Assembly: GCF_015706575.1 (NCBI RefSeq)
Contig: NW_024037074.1
Span: 6,262,001 to 6,326,000, forward strand
Origin: Patiria miniata
Taxonomy: Eukaryota > Echinodermata > Asteroidea > Valvatida > Asterinidae
DNA length: 64,000 bases
Direction: 5' to 3'
In this document: positions 1 to 12,300 of the stretch, one piece after another
Layout: each line of letters begins with the position of its first letter
Position numbering within the stretch: the first letter of the stretch is position 1
The notes under the pieces: model-generated
The model's input: only the letters and a program-made list of their open reading frames with translations
Told to the model about the DNA's origin: nothing
Database searches by the model: none
Made by a program: the position numbers and the translations under genes

Positions 1-1535
1 AAAGTCAATTTCAAGCAGAGAAAAAATACAAGCATTTTCTTAGAAAACACTTAGAATTTTTCAGTCCACTCTCATAGGGTTTGTACACAGGGTGTTGAGT
101 GAACTTCTTATATGGAAATCTTTCCGTAGTTATTTCTTGAGGCAATGTACATACATGTATATGTTGAAAAAGTCAACTGAAGTCAAACGTCATCAATTGT
201 GAGGCCATATCACAGGCCATATCTGAACACATTTTCATCTAATAATTTGAACAGTAAAAAACAGTTGTCTTCAGCTGATTCGAAACTCGTCCAATCATCT
301 CATCTAATCATCTCATCGTTTTTTTAATTTGAAATTATATAATATAGTGTTGACTTTTTTTTTTTACTTCAACATTCACAACAGAAAGGTTTGTAAGTTC
401 CAAGAAAACGCCCCATTTAGAAAAAATTATTCAAGCATGAATCAAGGGATGAGATCGTCAATTTAATTTTAAAAAGTCTGAAAATTGAAAGGTCTGAAGA
501 TGCATTTCTTTCTATACGAATGTCTTTCTCTCAGATTCAAAAGTCTGGTTTCAGACAAAAGTCTGAAAAATTTCATGCCTGATCAAGTTAATTTCTTACC
601 CGCTCAAGCCCAGTGATACATCAAAGTTAATGAAATTGCTTTTAAAAACACATCTAGATTTTTACAATCAAATACAGAATACACTGAGCTTTTTAGGGGA
701 TTCTTGTATTATTTGCTCTCAATTTTATGAATGACTTAAAAGGGGCCATGAGATGAGTTTTTCTTAGACACACATTTTGTGCAACTTTTTACTTGTCTTA
801 AATGTATGAAAAGTACTCGACATCCCTTTTTGGTTAATTTCATTAAAAAATGCATGTCTTTGAACATTTGAAATTTGCCATGTGGCAGTGGCAGTGATGT
901 CATTTCAGGAAGACATTATTCAGTTAAGGGGTTTTCTGTTCAAATTGTGAACTTAAAATTTGCTCATTGAAAACATTTGTGAGAAAGAGTTGCTCATTGG
1001 CTTACTGCCACATACTGACAAAACAATCAATCACCATAGAAAAAAAAATTTTACGACGGCAAAATAACCAAAATTCTAGCAACTGTTTGTGCTGAAATAG
1101 CTGGAACATTGAGGTTTCTACCCGGAATGACATTCACAGTTTTGCTCATGAATATGGAAATTCATATTAGTTGTCTGAAGGGTTTTAAAGCTTTACGGTG
1201 TAAACTGCAACTTTTTCGAGCGTCATCTGCTGCGCGTGAAAATGCACATAAATGTGATACCTGATTTGGTTTCCCATGCACATGCACCCTGGTTTTCATT
1301 TTGAAAATTCTGCACAAATGGCATTCAAAACCTTTCTTTTTCATTGTTGAAAAAGTTACTCAGTAATTGTAAAGTTGGGTACGGGTACCCGATCCCATAA
1401 TCTGGAACCAGTTCCTGACAAAGGCAGTCGGGTACTCGGGTACCAGTTCCGATTCACACCATCATTTTTTAAAGTACTGCAAATTTTAACAGTACGTGGA
1501 AATATTTTAACATTTTGGAACTAATGAAATTCTTG
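1..1535. other. Intergenic, no gene seen
   Basis: AT-rich, with only short random reading frames. A 1377-1452 stretch has repeated GGGTAC-type words. I see no splice-bounded coding segment. Confidence 0.5.
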
Positions 1536-1537
1536 TA

Positions 1538-1807
1538 GGCCATCAGCCTGGGGGTTTGGTCAGTATCAAATCAGGGCATAAATGATTATAGTGCGCATGC
1601 GCAAGGTATACCGCCCCTAGAGTGGTAACAAGCATTTTGATGGACAATTTGAAAAAAAAGGGTGATAACACCCAAAAAGCTGCCACCGCTGCAATGCTAT
1701 CACATATTTTCCAACCCTGGGGGTGTATACCTTGCCAAAAATTGCTATGACGATTATTCCCCTCATTTGATACCGGTGGCCAAAATTTTGGACCGAGGCT
1801 GATGGCC
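1538..1807. mobile_element. MITE with TA target duplication
   Basis: Inverted ends GGCCATCAGCCT / AGGCTGATGGCC flanked by TA (1536-1537 and 1808-1809), with an inner inverted pair built on GGTATACC-like sequence (about 1601-1737). Non-coding, about 270 bp. The TA duplication suggests a Tc1/mariner-type parent (inference). Confidence 0.65.
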
Positions 1808-1809
1808 TA

Positions 1810-2595
1810 TTGTCTAATATCATTCACTTTAAGAAAACTCTCTTCCCCAACTCCTCCAAACATGGGGTACATAAATCAAGACGAAGCTCTGAGTCTGCTT
1901 GGATGTGTAATAAAGGCGTAGAAATGTCACATTTTGATGTAAATAGAAGCACCTGTAGCCTTGACAACCATGAGAGACAGGCCTGCTGTGTGTAGCTGGA
2001 AATGGTCCACAGATGAAAGGAATGTAGGTGGCACTCACTGCTGAACCAATTCCTCTTGAGCCTTTCTTGATTTCTGTAGAAGAGTTTTTAAAAAAGTAAC
2101 CAAATTTTAGGAGTACAATTTTCCCCAAATTTAAAAATGTAAATTGCTTTTGGAATGTGTTGGCCACAAAAGTCTCCACTTCTTTTGGAGATGGTCTCAC
2201 TAAATGTATAACTTCAAAGTAAGAAACTCATGGATTTTCTTCTTGGACGTGTGAAAGTAGTTTTACTTGAACTTAAAAACGAAGAGAATAATGGTTCTCT
2301 GTTGAATGTGCACAGCGAAGTTTTGTTCAAACAACTGGATCAATGTGAGTAACCAAAACCTTCAATGACACTAAATTTGTGTACAACAAATCTTACGAGA
2401 AAATCCAATAAATCGTCCAATCACAACATGGATTGTTCAACTAAGCGTCTGACACGGCTGAATTTTAAAATGAAATGGCAAGGGGTTGGAGCACGCAGAG
2501 TGGCATTGGGATGACATGTTTGTTTCCCATTTCCGAAGTGGGCGGGGTTAACGACCCAATCTGGAACAGTCCACAAACTGCTCTATGGAAAATAC
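1810..2595. other. Intergenic or 3' flank of the PHD gene
   Basis: If the PHD gene splices at its GTAAGT donor, a further exon should lie here or beyond. A 123-codon minus frame (2200-1829) exists, but it shows no recognisable domain and no convincing acceptor. Confidence 0.35.
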
Positions 2596-2599
2596 TTAA

Positions 2600-3124
2600 A
2601 GGGAATGTACATCATTGGCTTTTGCTGTAATTTTCAGAAATGAACTATTTTGAGAGGTTAGTATAATAGATCAAATATTGTTACACTGACATTTTTTTAA
2701 GTTTTGTGTTCGAAAATGCTGGAAAAACCAAGAAAAACAAAACGTTTCAATAAGTCTGGTTCCCTGACTCCACAAAAGATAAAATGGATCAATTTATAGA
2801 TGATGGAAAATTGTAAGGCAAGGGAACCAGTCTAGCTGGCCTGCACCCGTTCATGAACATGTAACCAATAGCAAACAAAATTTGAACTGAACAAATAGTA
2901 AACTTGGAGCAGTAGTTGAAAAATAGTTAGGTTTTTCCAACGCTGGTCGGCCGACCACCGTTGGAAATATTTACAAAAATACCATTTTCTTGAAAATGAC
3001 TTCACACCAGGTGCCATAATTTTACAAGATGCTTGAGACTGTCATTTACCAACATCCTAGTAAGGTATTTCGTAAAAATTTGGTAGTTTTATTTTTCGAT
3101 GTTTGCAAATGTTGTATATTCCCT
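2600..3124. mobile_element. TTAA-flanked MITE (piggyBac-like ends), 525 bp
   Basis: Flanked by TTAA on both sides (2596-2599 and 3125-3128). The termini are inverted: left AGGGAATGTACA, right TGTATATTCCCT. Full-length relatives lie at 32304-32835 and 51121-51647, and partial ones in intron 6 of each FMO gene. No coding capacity. TTAA duplication is the hallmark of piggyBac-type (and Kolobok) insertion; assignment to piggyBac is inference. It abuts the PHD-transposase gene so closely that the gene's stop codon is the target-site TAA. Confidence 0.8.
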
Positions 3125-5221
3125 TTAAGGACTTACACTACATTGAGGGCAGAACATCTCCTTATCTTCAAGCATGGCTGGTGTGACAAGCTCAGGGGGT
3201 AGACAGTGAACGTGATACCACATCTGGCAATCTCCATCACAGCCAATCCATTCCTCCTCATCGTCTCCATACTGCTCCTTGCAGACAGGGCAGACGGTGT
3301 GCTGACTGTCTTCTTGACCCAGACCTCTGACGAAGACAAAATCCTTAGATTCCTGCTTCTCGGTCGTGATCACGACGACTTCCTCCACTGATGTAAGAGG
3401 AACGTTAGGGTCATTCCTGAAGGCTTCTGTGTACAGCTTCTTCCAGATGGCAAAGAGAGGATCCTCTTGGAGATCCAGGCCGCTCTCGACACAAGTACGG
3501 TACGTCTCTTGCGTGGATTTTTCCAAGGTGTCATCCAGCTTTTGGAACAGCAGCAACGCAGCGATGGGTTGTTTGCTTTCGGGGATGCGTTCCTCGAAGA
3601 GTTCTTGGGTTAGCGAGTCAGTATGGTCAGCATCCTCATCCGTACCATCATCTCCATCGCTACCATCTACAGCTACCTCATCATCTGGCTGATTGACCGC
3701 ATCAAGGATGCGGTAATCTCCTCTGGGAAGATGCTCATCATCGACCATCTCACGATCGAGCGGATACACACCTGACTGTATGAAGCATGTCCGGATGGCC
3801 TCAGGATTCTCTGCATAGAGCCATGCCTCGCTGATCACACCGCCCACATTCTTGAAGTTCACAGGGACATGCCTGTTGCTCTTCACCCACTTCATCAGCC
3901 AGCTAGACTTGAAAGCCCCCTCATCACCGATATTGAGCGGCAGGAGGAGCGCTGAGGCTTGAGGTGGGACACGGAACAAGTGTATGCCGTGCCTTGAGGC
4001 TGCAGTATAGGCACCATAACTGATCTCGCTCTCATTCAATTCAACTAACAAAACCACTGGCCGCTCTTCCCCCAAGTTAGGGACCAAATGGTTCTTGATC
4101 CAGTACCCGAAGCTGTCCTCAGCCCCCGAGTATCCCTCAAGTAGAAGCATCCCAGATCCTCTTGGAGCATCCTCAAGGAAACTGCTGTCTTTAGGTGCAT
4201 GCTTTAGACCCTTACAAATGATGAATGGAGGTAGCAGGTTGCCCGCTGCATTGGCGCAGACACAAATATCGACCTCCCGCCTCTGGTCATAATCATCCAA
4301 GTCAATGGGAGATGTTGCCGCTCTCTCTCTCGGCCGGAAAAATGTCAAGACCATTCTCTGGGTCCTCTTGTTCATCTCAAACCCTGTCTGGCCAAAGCAC
4401 CAGATCTGTGCAGGCTTGTCCGCAACTCCCAAGTCTGTAAGATACTGGTTGAGTTCTCTAAACCACTCATCTATCATAATTTTGGTATCTTCTGCCCTGC
4501 AAATGGCCGTCATTCGAGACATCTTGAGACCTTCTTGCAGCTTGGGATGTCGCCGTACAAACTTGTGATACCATGTATGGGATGGCCTATCGTTGATGAA
4601 AGGATTGCCCTCTTTCTTGAAAAACACCTTTACTGCATCACAGACCATGCTAGGTGCCACAGGGAAACCTTTCTTTCCCATCGTCACGACCCAGTCAACT
4701 AGAGCTTCTTCATCCTGCTCAGTCAAGGCACTCTTGGGCCCCCGTCTCGCAACCAGCGGCACTTCCCCACTGTGGCGACGGTAAAGCTTAGCAGCATGCA
4801 CCTGCCAGTAGGCAGCAGCCTTGGAGACAAATCGGAACCTCCCAGAAGTTAAGTCATTCATTGCACCCTTTATCCTGTCATTTTCTGACATCTTGGCAAT
4901 GGCTGGGGACGAGGTTGGATGGTCAAGACCAACCCGTTTGTAGTCCACGCTGCGGACCGCTTTACACTTCTTCTTCTTCTTTTTCTTCTGCTTAGCATCA
5001 TCAAGAAAACTGTCTTTAGTTATCTTGATCTTTATATGTTGACTGGCCTCTCGTTTCATCCTCTTTATTTGCTCTGGAGCAAGCCTGGTAGATATCTTCT
5101 TTGTTGTGGTTTGTCGCTTCTTCACAACTCTCCCCCGTTGAGGTTGAGGCTTCTGATGTGTCCTAGTTCTTGATGCACTGCTGTGTGTACCATTTTGTGG
5201 TTTACACGCCTTCCTTGCCAT
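3125..5221 (-). CDS. Transposase-derived (pogo/Tigger-Jerky type) protein with C-terminal PHD finger
   Basis: I recognise a 698-residue protein. An N-terminal basic tail has a lysine run (about 79-85, likely nuclear signal). A Psq/CENP-B-type helix-turn-helix region follows (about 115-230), then a DDE_1 transposase core (about 260-490), an acidic stretch (512-535) and a C4HC3 PHD finger (C644 to C694, motifs CPVC, WIGCDGDC, WYHVHC, CPQC). The family's catalytic acids appear replaced: the usual DETGF block reads GQTGF (277-281), the second Asp block reads LLVELN (E394), and the usual PLD reads PLN (N430). This suggests a domesticated, catalytically dead DNA-binding/chromatin-reading protein rather than an active transposon. 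The start at 5221 is preceded by a good acceptor (T-rich tract then CAG, 11 bases before the first ATG context), so a 5' non-coding exon is likely. The stop lies in the TTAA of the adjoining MITE. A GTAAGT donor just before it means the true 3' end could instead be spliced. Confidence 0.85.
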   Translation of the reverse strand: MARKACKPQNGTHSSASRTRTHQKPQPQRGRVVKKRQTTTKKISTRLAPEQIKRMKREASQHIKIKITKDSFLDDAKQKKKKKKKCKAVRSVDYKRVGLDHPTSSPAIAKMSENDRIKGAMNDLTSGRFRFVSKAAAYWQVHAAKLYRRHSGEVPLVARRGPKSALTEQDEEALVDWVVTMGKKGFPVAPSMVCDAVKVFFKKEGNPFINDRPSHTWYHKFVRRHPKLQEGLKMSRMTAICRAEDTKIMIDEWFRELNQYLTDLGVADKPAQIWCFGQTGFEMNKRTQRMVLTFFRPRERAATSPIDLDDYDQRREVDICVCANAAGNLLPPFIICKGLKHAPKDSSFLEDAPRGSGMLLLEGYSGAEDSFGYWIKNHLVPNLGEERPVVLLVELNESEISYGAYTAASRHGIHLFRVPPQASALLLPLNIGDEGAFKSSWLMKWVKSNRHVPVNFKNVGGVISEAWLYAENPEAIRTCFIQSGVYPLDREMVDDEHLPRGDYRILDAVNQPDDEVAVDGSDGDDGTDEDADHTDSLTQELFEERIPESKQPIAALLLFQKLDDTLEKSTQETYRTCVESGLDLQEDPLFAIWKKLYTEAFRNDPNVPLTSVEEVVVITTEKQESKDFVFVRGLGQEDSQHTVCPVCKEQYGDDEEEWIGCDGDCQMWYHVHCLPPELVTPAMLEDKEMFCPQCSVSP

Positions 5222-5563
5222 CGTTGTCTGAAAAAAAACCCACAAAACGACAACTGTTGTGAATTAGAAAGAAAGGTGTTGCCTGGTGGCAGCGGGATCG
5301 ACCGATGGTGCACATCGACTGAATGCGCCCAACATAAAACAAGAAGAAGTCAAGTACATCATTCACAGGCTAGGCCTATCCTCGAAACTCCATAAATCTG
5401 CATCTGCGCAAGGTAACGCTTGCTTTGCAACGGGCGTGTTGCCAATTGGCAATACAAATTAAAGGCGAGTGCGTAGAAATAGGATCGCGTAATTATGGGG
5501 TTTGACGATACACTACTTTATGTCATGTGATAATTTATGCAAGTCTTCACGTTCGTGTTCATC

Positions 5564-6211
5564 TAGCTGGAGTTACCCAGCCCTGAGTTTTATCATTGGG
5601 TTGTCATCTAGGGCTGGAGCGAGTTTTTCTCGTAACTTGTAGTATAGGCAAAAATGTTTGGAAAATGTTCAATTTTGTCCCCGTTACACACTAATTGCAA
5701 CTGCAACTCACCCCAATCTTGCCTGGAATAACCATTACACAGGTCCTTGAAGTAAAAAACGATCCACGATGAAGATTCAGCCTACAATTGCAGTGAAAAC
5801 AGGAGGAATAACCGCTAACCTGACAACCTTGCTGGCATGGCCAGGACCGCAATTGGTTTGTGCACAAAAAAAATTGTGTACAATGAATGGCGGTCGATTA
5901 ACAGGCACAGAGAGCGATCGCTGTCAACTACTCGTTTTTGCCGGCTGCGCTGGCTGTTGGCGCATGACGTCACGCGGAAGCGTAACACCCGATGACTGTT
6001 TCATGCATAACTATAAGGTTTACCACTCGCATCACAGCTTTGGTACTGGAACCGCAACCAATTAGTGTGTAACGGGGACAAAATTGAACATTTTCCAAAA
6101 ATTTTTGCCTATACTACAAGTTACGAGAAAAACTCGCTCCAGCCCTAGATGACAACCCAATGATAAAACCATGGAGCCATGATAAAACTCGGGGCTGGGT
6201 AACTCCAGCTA
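5564..6211. mobile_element. Long-TIR element, 648 bp, 9-bp target duplication (Mutator-like)
   Basis: Flanked by perfect GTGTTCATC duplications (5555-5563 and 6212-6220). The arms start TAGCTGGAGTTACCCAGCCC and run about 130-150 bp each as near-perfect inverted repeats. The right arm has an extra short internal duplication. The interior holds a 98-codon plus frame (5769-6065) with no recognised domain. Long TIRs plus a 9-bp duplication fit a non-autonomous Mutator-like element (inference from family rules). Confidence 0.8.
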
Positions 6212-6445
6212 GTGTTCATCCACATTTAACTGGTGTCGTGAAAACGAATCACACACTGCTGAGTGCTGGCAACTGTGATGAAAATTACATTCTTAGTTAA
6301 ACTAAGTAAACAATGTAATGACACGAAAGGGGACAACAAACCTCTCTTTAAGAGCACATACAATTTTCCAATTAAGCAGAAATGTTGCCGAAATTGTTAG
6401 ACACGCAGCGAAAAACGATTGTTTTCCAACGATTGTAGCGATGAG

Positions 6446-7038
6446 GGGCGCCCTCTACCAGTAAGTTGTCAGCAGGGTGACCGTAAGGTCAGAGCCAAAT
6501 TCTGCTAAATGCACATCAAAAATCTGTCAGAACATGGAGCTATAAAACACTCCATGGTCAGATTTATCCAAAATCTGCCAAAATTCCCAAGAACTACTCG
6601 AACTACACTATAAACACGTAAAATCACATGCAGATTGGTAGTATTGCCTTAATTAACATTCAAAATTACATAATAAACAATCTAGTCACATAAAGATGTT
6701 GTGAAAGTATTGGAAAATTTTGGGCAAAACGTGGATCCGGCCACGACGAAGTCCGTTTCCCAGTGAACCTCAGAACCTAGACCAGCCAACCTGTCCCATT
6801 ATGCAAGGCTTTGTTTGAAAGGATTGAATTTTTTTAGATAAAGGTACACTTCTTTGTTCAAATTTGCTGTTTTTCTGTCAAATAACCATTTTTGCAGAAT
6901 TCTGCCAGAAATCTGCCAAAAAAAATCCATTCTGTCAAATTTTCTGTCAAACTCGTTTTTTAACAAAAATTCTGTCAAAGTTAGCCGAAAATCGGCTAAA
7001 ACGGTCACCGTGGTTGTCAGTCGATGATAGAGGGCGCC
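6446..7038. repeat. Probable MITE with GGGCGCC ends
   Basis: The left block (AGAGGGCGCC in reverse, then a TTGTCAG and GGTGACCGT series) recurs inverted at 6999-7038. The interior is AT-rich with repeated TCTGCCAAAA/TCTGTCAAA words. The copy-unit marker GTATTGCCTT (6641) lies inside it, so it may overlap the edge of FMO unit 1. Confidence 0.4.
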
Positions 7039-7489
7039 TCAGCGTACTAGACTGTGAATGTCGACATGATTAGATTTTCTGAAAAGTGAAATATCATTTT
7101 GTGAACATTTCGATTTTCGATCCATTTTTACTCAGTTTTGAAGACAAACTCCATAGAAATGCAAAAGATATGTTTGGGCGAAGAGGCTCTGTTTCTGTTT
7201 CTCATTTTCAGGCGGCTAACTTCGTTTTGTTGGGGGGGGGGGTATTTGGTCAAATACTAAAAAAAAATTAAAATGGACAATTGCGTTTCTCGAAAATTAT
7301 GCGATCGATCTAAAGAAAAATTGTGAGCAAATGAAATGGAAAAGCAAAGCCATAAGGTCAAAAATTGAAAAGGTAGGAGAGCTAGTAGGCCTATGATGTA
7401 AAAACGAATTATAATTGTACTATCCAGTGAAACTAATTGTTTTAGACCCTAAAAAAATTATCATTGATCTACATTACGCCCCCCATGAA

Positions 7490-8136
7490 ATGTTCCAGCC
7501 CCCCCCCCCCACACTGAAAAATTCCTGGCTACATCACTGCAGTGTATCCAGCTTTCAGGGGGTAACCGCACATCCGCGCCGATATCCGGGATATCGTTAT
7601 GACCGAGCTCGTTATAACGGGAGTCGACTGTACACGTTTTTTTCTCCGGACACTTGCCCTCCGTAAAATAAAAAAAAACTGCGGGGGGGGGGGGGGGGGG
7701 GGGGTTGTTGTTACAACCCCCAAAGTTAATCAAATAACAGCGCCACCTATTGTGAGACAGTGTTGGAAATCGTCCCGTGAACAGCTCCCCCAATACTCGG
7801 ATGGTATCCCTCCCCCGCCTTTTTTAATTAGCGGCCGCCCTTCCACTTGTGCAGAAAAATTACAGGAAAAAATGTTGCAACCCAGGCGCCACTTCAGCGG
7901 TTGTGTACAAAGTCTGTATGGAGAATCAAGAACATTTTCTAAGTATTTCCTAACAATATTGAAAATGTTTCGCAGTCCCAGATTTATGTCTTATCGTCTT
8001 TTTTTGCAATGAATGACCTTCATTGAGATGATATATGAAGAAAAAAATGGCGTAAGGTTGCAACATTTTTTTTCCAAATTACCCAGTTTGCTTTGCCCCC
8101 CCCCCCCCCCCCGGATAAAAAAACCCTGGATACGAT
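7490..8136. repeat. Poly-G/poly-C MITE fragments, unit 1 only
   Basis: C and G runs (7501-7510, 7684-7703, 8097-8112) beside hAT-like end words: the reverse of CAGTGATGTAGCCAGG at about 7527-7541 and the reverse of CAGCATCGTATCCAGG at about 8121-8136. Element borders cannot be fixed. Confidence 0.35.
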
Positions 8137-8269
8137 GCTGGTAGGTCGGGTCTTTATGCACAAATCTCGGCATTGAGTTCCTGGGCGCCGAGAAATACAA
8201 TCAATAAAATCATCATTATTATGGTTATCATTTTACAGAATTTGGAAAGGCAAATCTCACATACAGTTA

Positions 8270-8790
8270 GATTTTATTCCAGAATACGTGTTAAACAAAT
8301 GTATTCCTTTATTTACAAGAATCATCTAAATTGAGATATTATTAATCAAAAGAGAGGTAGTTAAATATTAACAAGTGCAATGTAACAAGAAAGCTATTGC
8401 AAAGGTGTGAAAAGCCCCGACAATTATGCGATCGATCTTAAGAAAAATTGTGAGCAAATGAAATGGAAAAGCAAAACCAAAGGTCAAAAATTGAAAAGGT
8501 AGGTGAGCTAGTAAATTAATTCCTTTATTTACAAGAATCGTCTACAGTTGTATATTGAGAAATTATTAATCACAATTATTAATCATTAATTACAAAGGTG
8601 TGAAAGCCCCGACAACACGAGATTTATTTACAAATGAATTATGGCATGAATTTTAAATCAAAGTTACACGTGAAGTATTTACAGGAATCTTCCCCCAAAA
8701 GGCAAGTTATAAACATGATCACAGGTTTGTCTTCTAAACTTAAAGATATTATTTATGAAATGGCATGTATATAACCTCGTGTCTTCACGA
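8270..8790. other. FMO copy 1 3' flank
   Basis: AT-rich sequence shared by the three units (units 2 and 3: about 19900-20285 and 31900-32298). It holds AATAAA words on the minus strand (near 8308 and 8524) that could serve as polyadenylation signals about 0.85-1.06 kb past the stop. This is inference only. Confidence 0.35.
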
Positions 8791-9369
8791 TCTGAATACT
8801 TAATCAAGAACATCACAGTCCAGTCCTAGCAACACGGCAATCAAGCTCAATCGAAACCCGTCACTCTTTAATCTTATTTTCCCAGATAGTAAATGAGTGT
8901 ATTTTTTTTATGTAAACGATAGTTTTCTTGATCTGTACATTTCCTAGTCTTACCATAGTCTTCTAAAAATATAAAAAAGTATATTCTTTTCTTTTGGTAC
9001 AACTGTAACTGTTTTTCAGAGACCTAATGTTATCACTTTGTCTGTTGAATTTCAGAACAATACATGTACAAGAGACAATAGCCTACATTAGTATAGAAAA
9101 ATAACTAGTAAAAATAACCTTTAGAAAGAGCTGCAAATTTCTCTAGAAAAATAGCCGCATTTAATACATGTGTTCCTTTTTGCATGCATTTGTCAATATA
9201 TCGGTTAGAATAAATTACTTTTTTTCAGTCCCATCATTCTGATACTGCCTTGGACCAAGTCTGAGTATGTGATCAGATAATAAAAAGGTTATACATGTAC
9301 ACAACAAGATGAACTTAGACACATATTTCTTCAACGGTTGTACTTTCAGTCATCCTAGCAGCTAGACTC

Positions 9370-12300
9370 TTAAACGATAAAGGCACAGACGGCAACGAAG
9401 ATCATCACAGCAGCCAGACCTACCCGCAGCAAGGTGGTGTCAGCTGTGACCACGCCCCCTTGCTTTGGCTGCTTCATTGGTACCCGCGTCTTGGTGGCGT
9501 GGACGACGCTATCCCATGATTCCTCGATGACCTTTTTGGCGCCCTTCCAAGAGTGGGGACCGCGCAGGCGGTAGCTGGCCGGGTAGCATGGTCCAAAGAG
9601 TACCTAAGATATGAAGTAAAATAGGCAGGGGATGGTTGAATATATGAAAAGTCATAAATTTATCAGATGAGTGATAAGGCCCTTGTCTCACGCATACAAC
9701 TGGGAAGTAACAAAAAAAAGCAAATTCCCAGCTTTACTAGACTTTTTTACGTTTTTTTTTTTACTTTTACTGGTATAAGTGTGAAGTGAAACACGAAGAA
9801 ATCAGCTGATCCAAGGAAAAAAGGTTGCATACTGGTAATTTCATTCTATTCCTGAAATTACATCGTTTTAAAGAAATTGTCTGACCATAGATAAGGTACA
9901 AAAGATCCATTTCAATGTAGGATACCTGAATTCTAGTCCTTGTTTAATTCAGTCGGCAAAATAGCACCAAAAATGTTAGGCAAAAGCAGCTTCATGCACT
10001 ACAATGTCATGGAAACGGTGACGTACCTGGAATGCAAGCCTGGGATTGGTCAGTAGAAGCTCAGTGAATCGTGGCTTTACGCCAATCATCTCTGCAACTT
10101 CTTCCTGATAGGGAACAGGTGGGAACTGAATGGGAGAAAAAAAAATATAATTATTTAAATAACTGCCCCCTAATTCACCAAATTAAGTTAGTTTTGTTTT
10201 CAATTCTGTTTGCAATCGGTTACACATCTGTGAACGGGTGCAAGCCAGCTAGTCTGGTTCCATGACCTGACATCTCCCCGACATCTGTAACTTGCTCCGT
10301 TTTGTTTAATAATAATAATAACGGCAATTTACAACGCGCCGGTATCCGCCATAAATGACGCTCATGGCGCAATACAAAAATTAGATCAAATCAGAAATAT
10401 GAAGAAGGGTCATGGAACCAGACTACTGCGAACAACACTTTTTCCTTGGTTTTTCCAGCATCTATGAACACAAAATTTTACAGGGTCAGTGTAACAACAT
10501 TTGCTATAAAATATTAACCCCAAATCCATCAACTTCTGAAAATTACAGCAAAAACAAATGTTGTATACTACCTTTAACAATTGTGAATGTTTTTTTCCCT
10601 TCAATTAACTGCTGTAAGTCCACTTGTAAGTTCGTTTTAAAAGCCTAGACTACAGGGTCTAATCTGAAAGCACTAAATGTTGTCATTTTACTTTCTCATT
10701 ATATTTTCTCATTTTATGCTGTACTTACAAAGATTCTGTGTTTTCCAAAGGTTTGATAGAAGATATCGCGCCTGCGCTTGATGTCGGCCATCATGGTGTC
10801 CACATCGGGCAGGGGCACTAGCCCCTTGAAGACCCGGGCAGCCCATCGGGTCTGCAGCTCAAACACGGGGGGCTGCCCCCCTAGCGTCGTCACGCAGCCA
10901 ATGACGGCCAAGGTATGATGCTTGAGTTTGGGTGGGAAAACGTGCATGTACAGGTCCAAGTCTGCGAAGCTGTCTGGAAAAGGATAGAACAAAAAGGTAA
11001 ACTTTGTGTAAAAGGTTTTATAAATGTGAAGCAATCAAGATCGTAAAAATAATGTATATCCAAATAAGTGAACGATGTGCTCTGTTGATCAATCATTAAG
11101 TTCAAAAGCTAATCTCTTGCAAACTTTTAATTAGATTCATTTTTGTCAGGGTTTGAAGCATGATAACTGAGATGTTATCAAGTTATCACAAGCAATGGCA
11201 TAGCAGTTGGGATGCAGTTGGAAGGCTTGAGATTGAAAAGCAAAATCGGGACGGAAAAATTGATTAACAGGACGAACGTTCTATTTTGCAACGGGCAAAT
11301 GTTCACAACTTTCAAAGTCACAACTCTCATAGCTCACAGTCTAGTCCCCAGTCAAGTGACAAGCTTTTTGAGTAAATTATTCCTTTTTCATAGTACATCA
11401 TCTGTTGCACGTGACCACACTTTTTGCAAATCTGGCACAGAGAGAATTCAGAAGAATGCAATTTTCAGGATTGAAATTCACGACCATGTACCTTGAATTA
11501 TAGAGCGGTCAATGAAGTCGAACCCGAGCTCGTACCCAGTAGCAAACACGACGGCATCTAGGTTATCAATCTTATAACCATCGACGAACTCGACCCCAGT
11601 GCGGGTGAACCGTTTGACCCCTGGTCGGCACTGGACGGCACCGCACATGATGCGGTCGCCTATTTCATCATTTACCATGACCTGCGGAAAATACATTTAG
11701 TCTTCACTGTTTAAAGAAAAACAATTTGGGGTCATTTTTTTTATCAGAAAATTAAGATTGCCATATGAACAAAGTGTCCTGTTTGTACAGGGTGAGTGAA
11801 AAATCTAAGATATTAAAGCCCAATTAATGAGCTTTCTTTTAGTACAAGAATCATTCAAATCACTCATGTACTTTTCAAGCTACGGAATATTGAACACAAA
11901 CACCGTTTTAAAGTTCTGTTCACGGATCACCAAAAAGGTAAGTGTTCTTTCAGCAAAACGAAAGCAATTTACATACATCCCTATGTGAAAGCAATTGGGC
12001 TTTCACATCTTTAATTTTGAAAGTGGTATATGCAGAATTTCGTTAAATAATTGGTCCTGCCATTCTGGGGTTTTTTTTTTTTAAGACTCACCTTGTATAA
12101 TTACTAAGAATAACAGAAAAACAGACGTTACTTTTTGTTTACCAAGTTCACATGTATTTTACCTCGCTGTGCAGCAGGCCGGCCTCGGCGCGTAATCCAA
12201 GCTTGTCATGGTCGAAGTTGACGCTTGCTTTGGCATTTGCTATTCGCTCTGCAAAATTAAAAAAAAACTCCCGAAACTCAGATTGACATTAATCAACTCG

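Noticed and set aside
1829-2200. 123-codon minus frame as a downstream exon of the PHD gene
   Set aside because: No domain, no convincing acceptor and no conserved motif.
5769-6065. 98-codon frame as a gene
   Set aside because: It lies wholly inside an inverted-repeat element and has no recognised domain.
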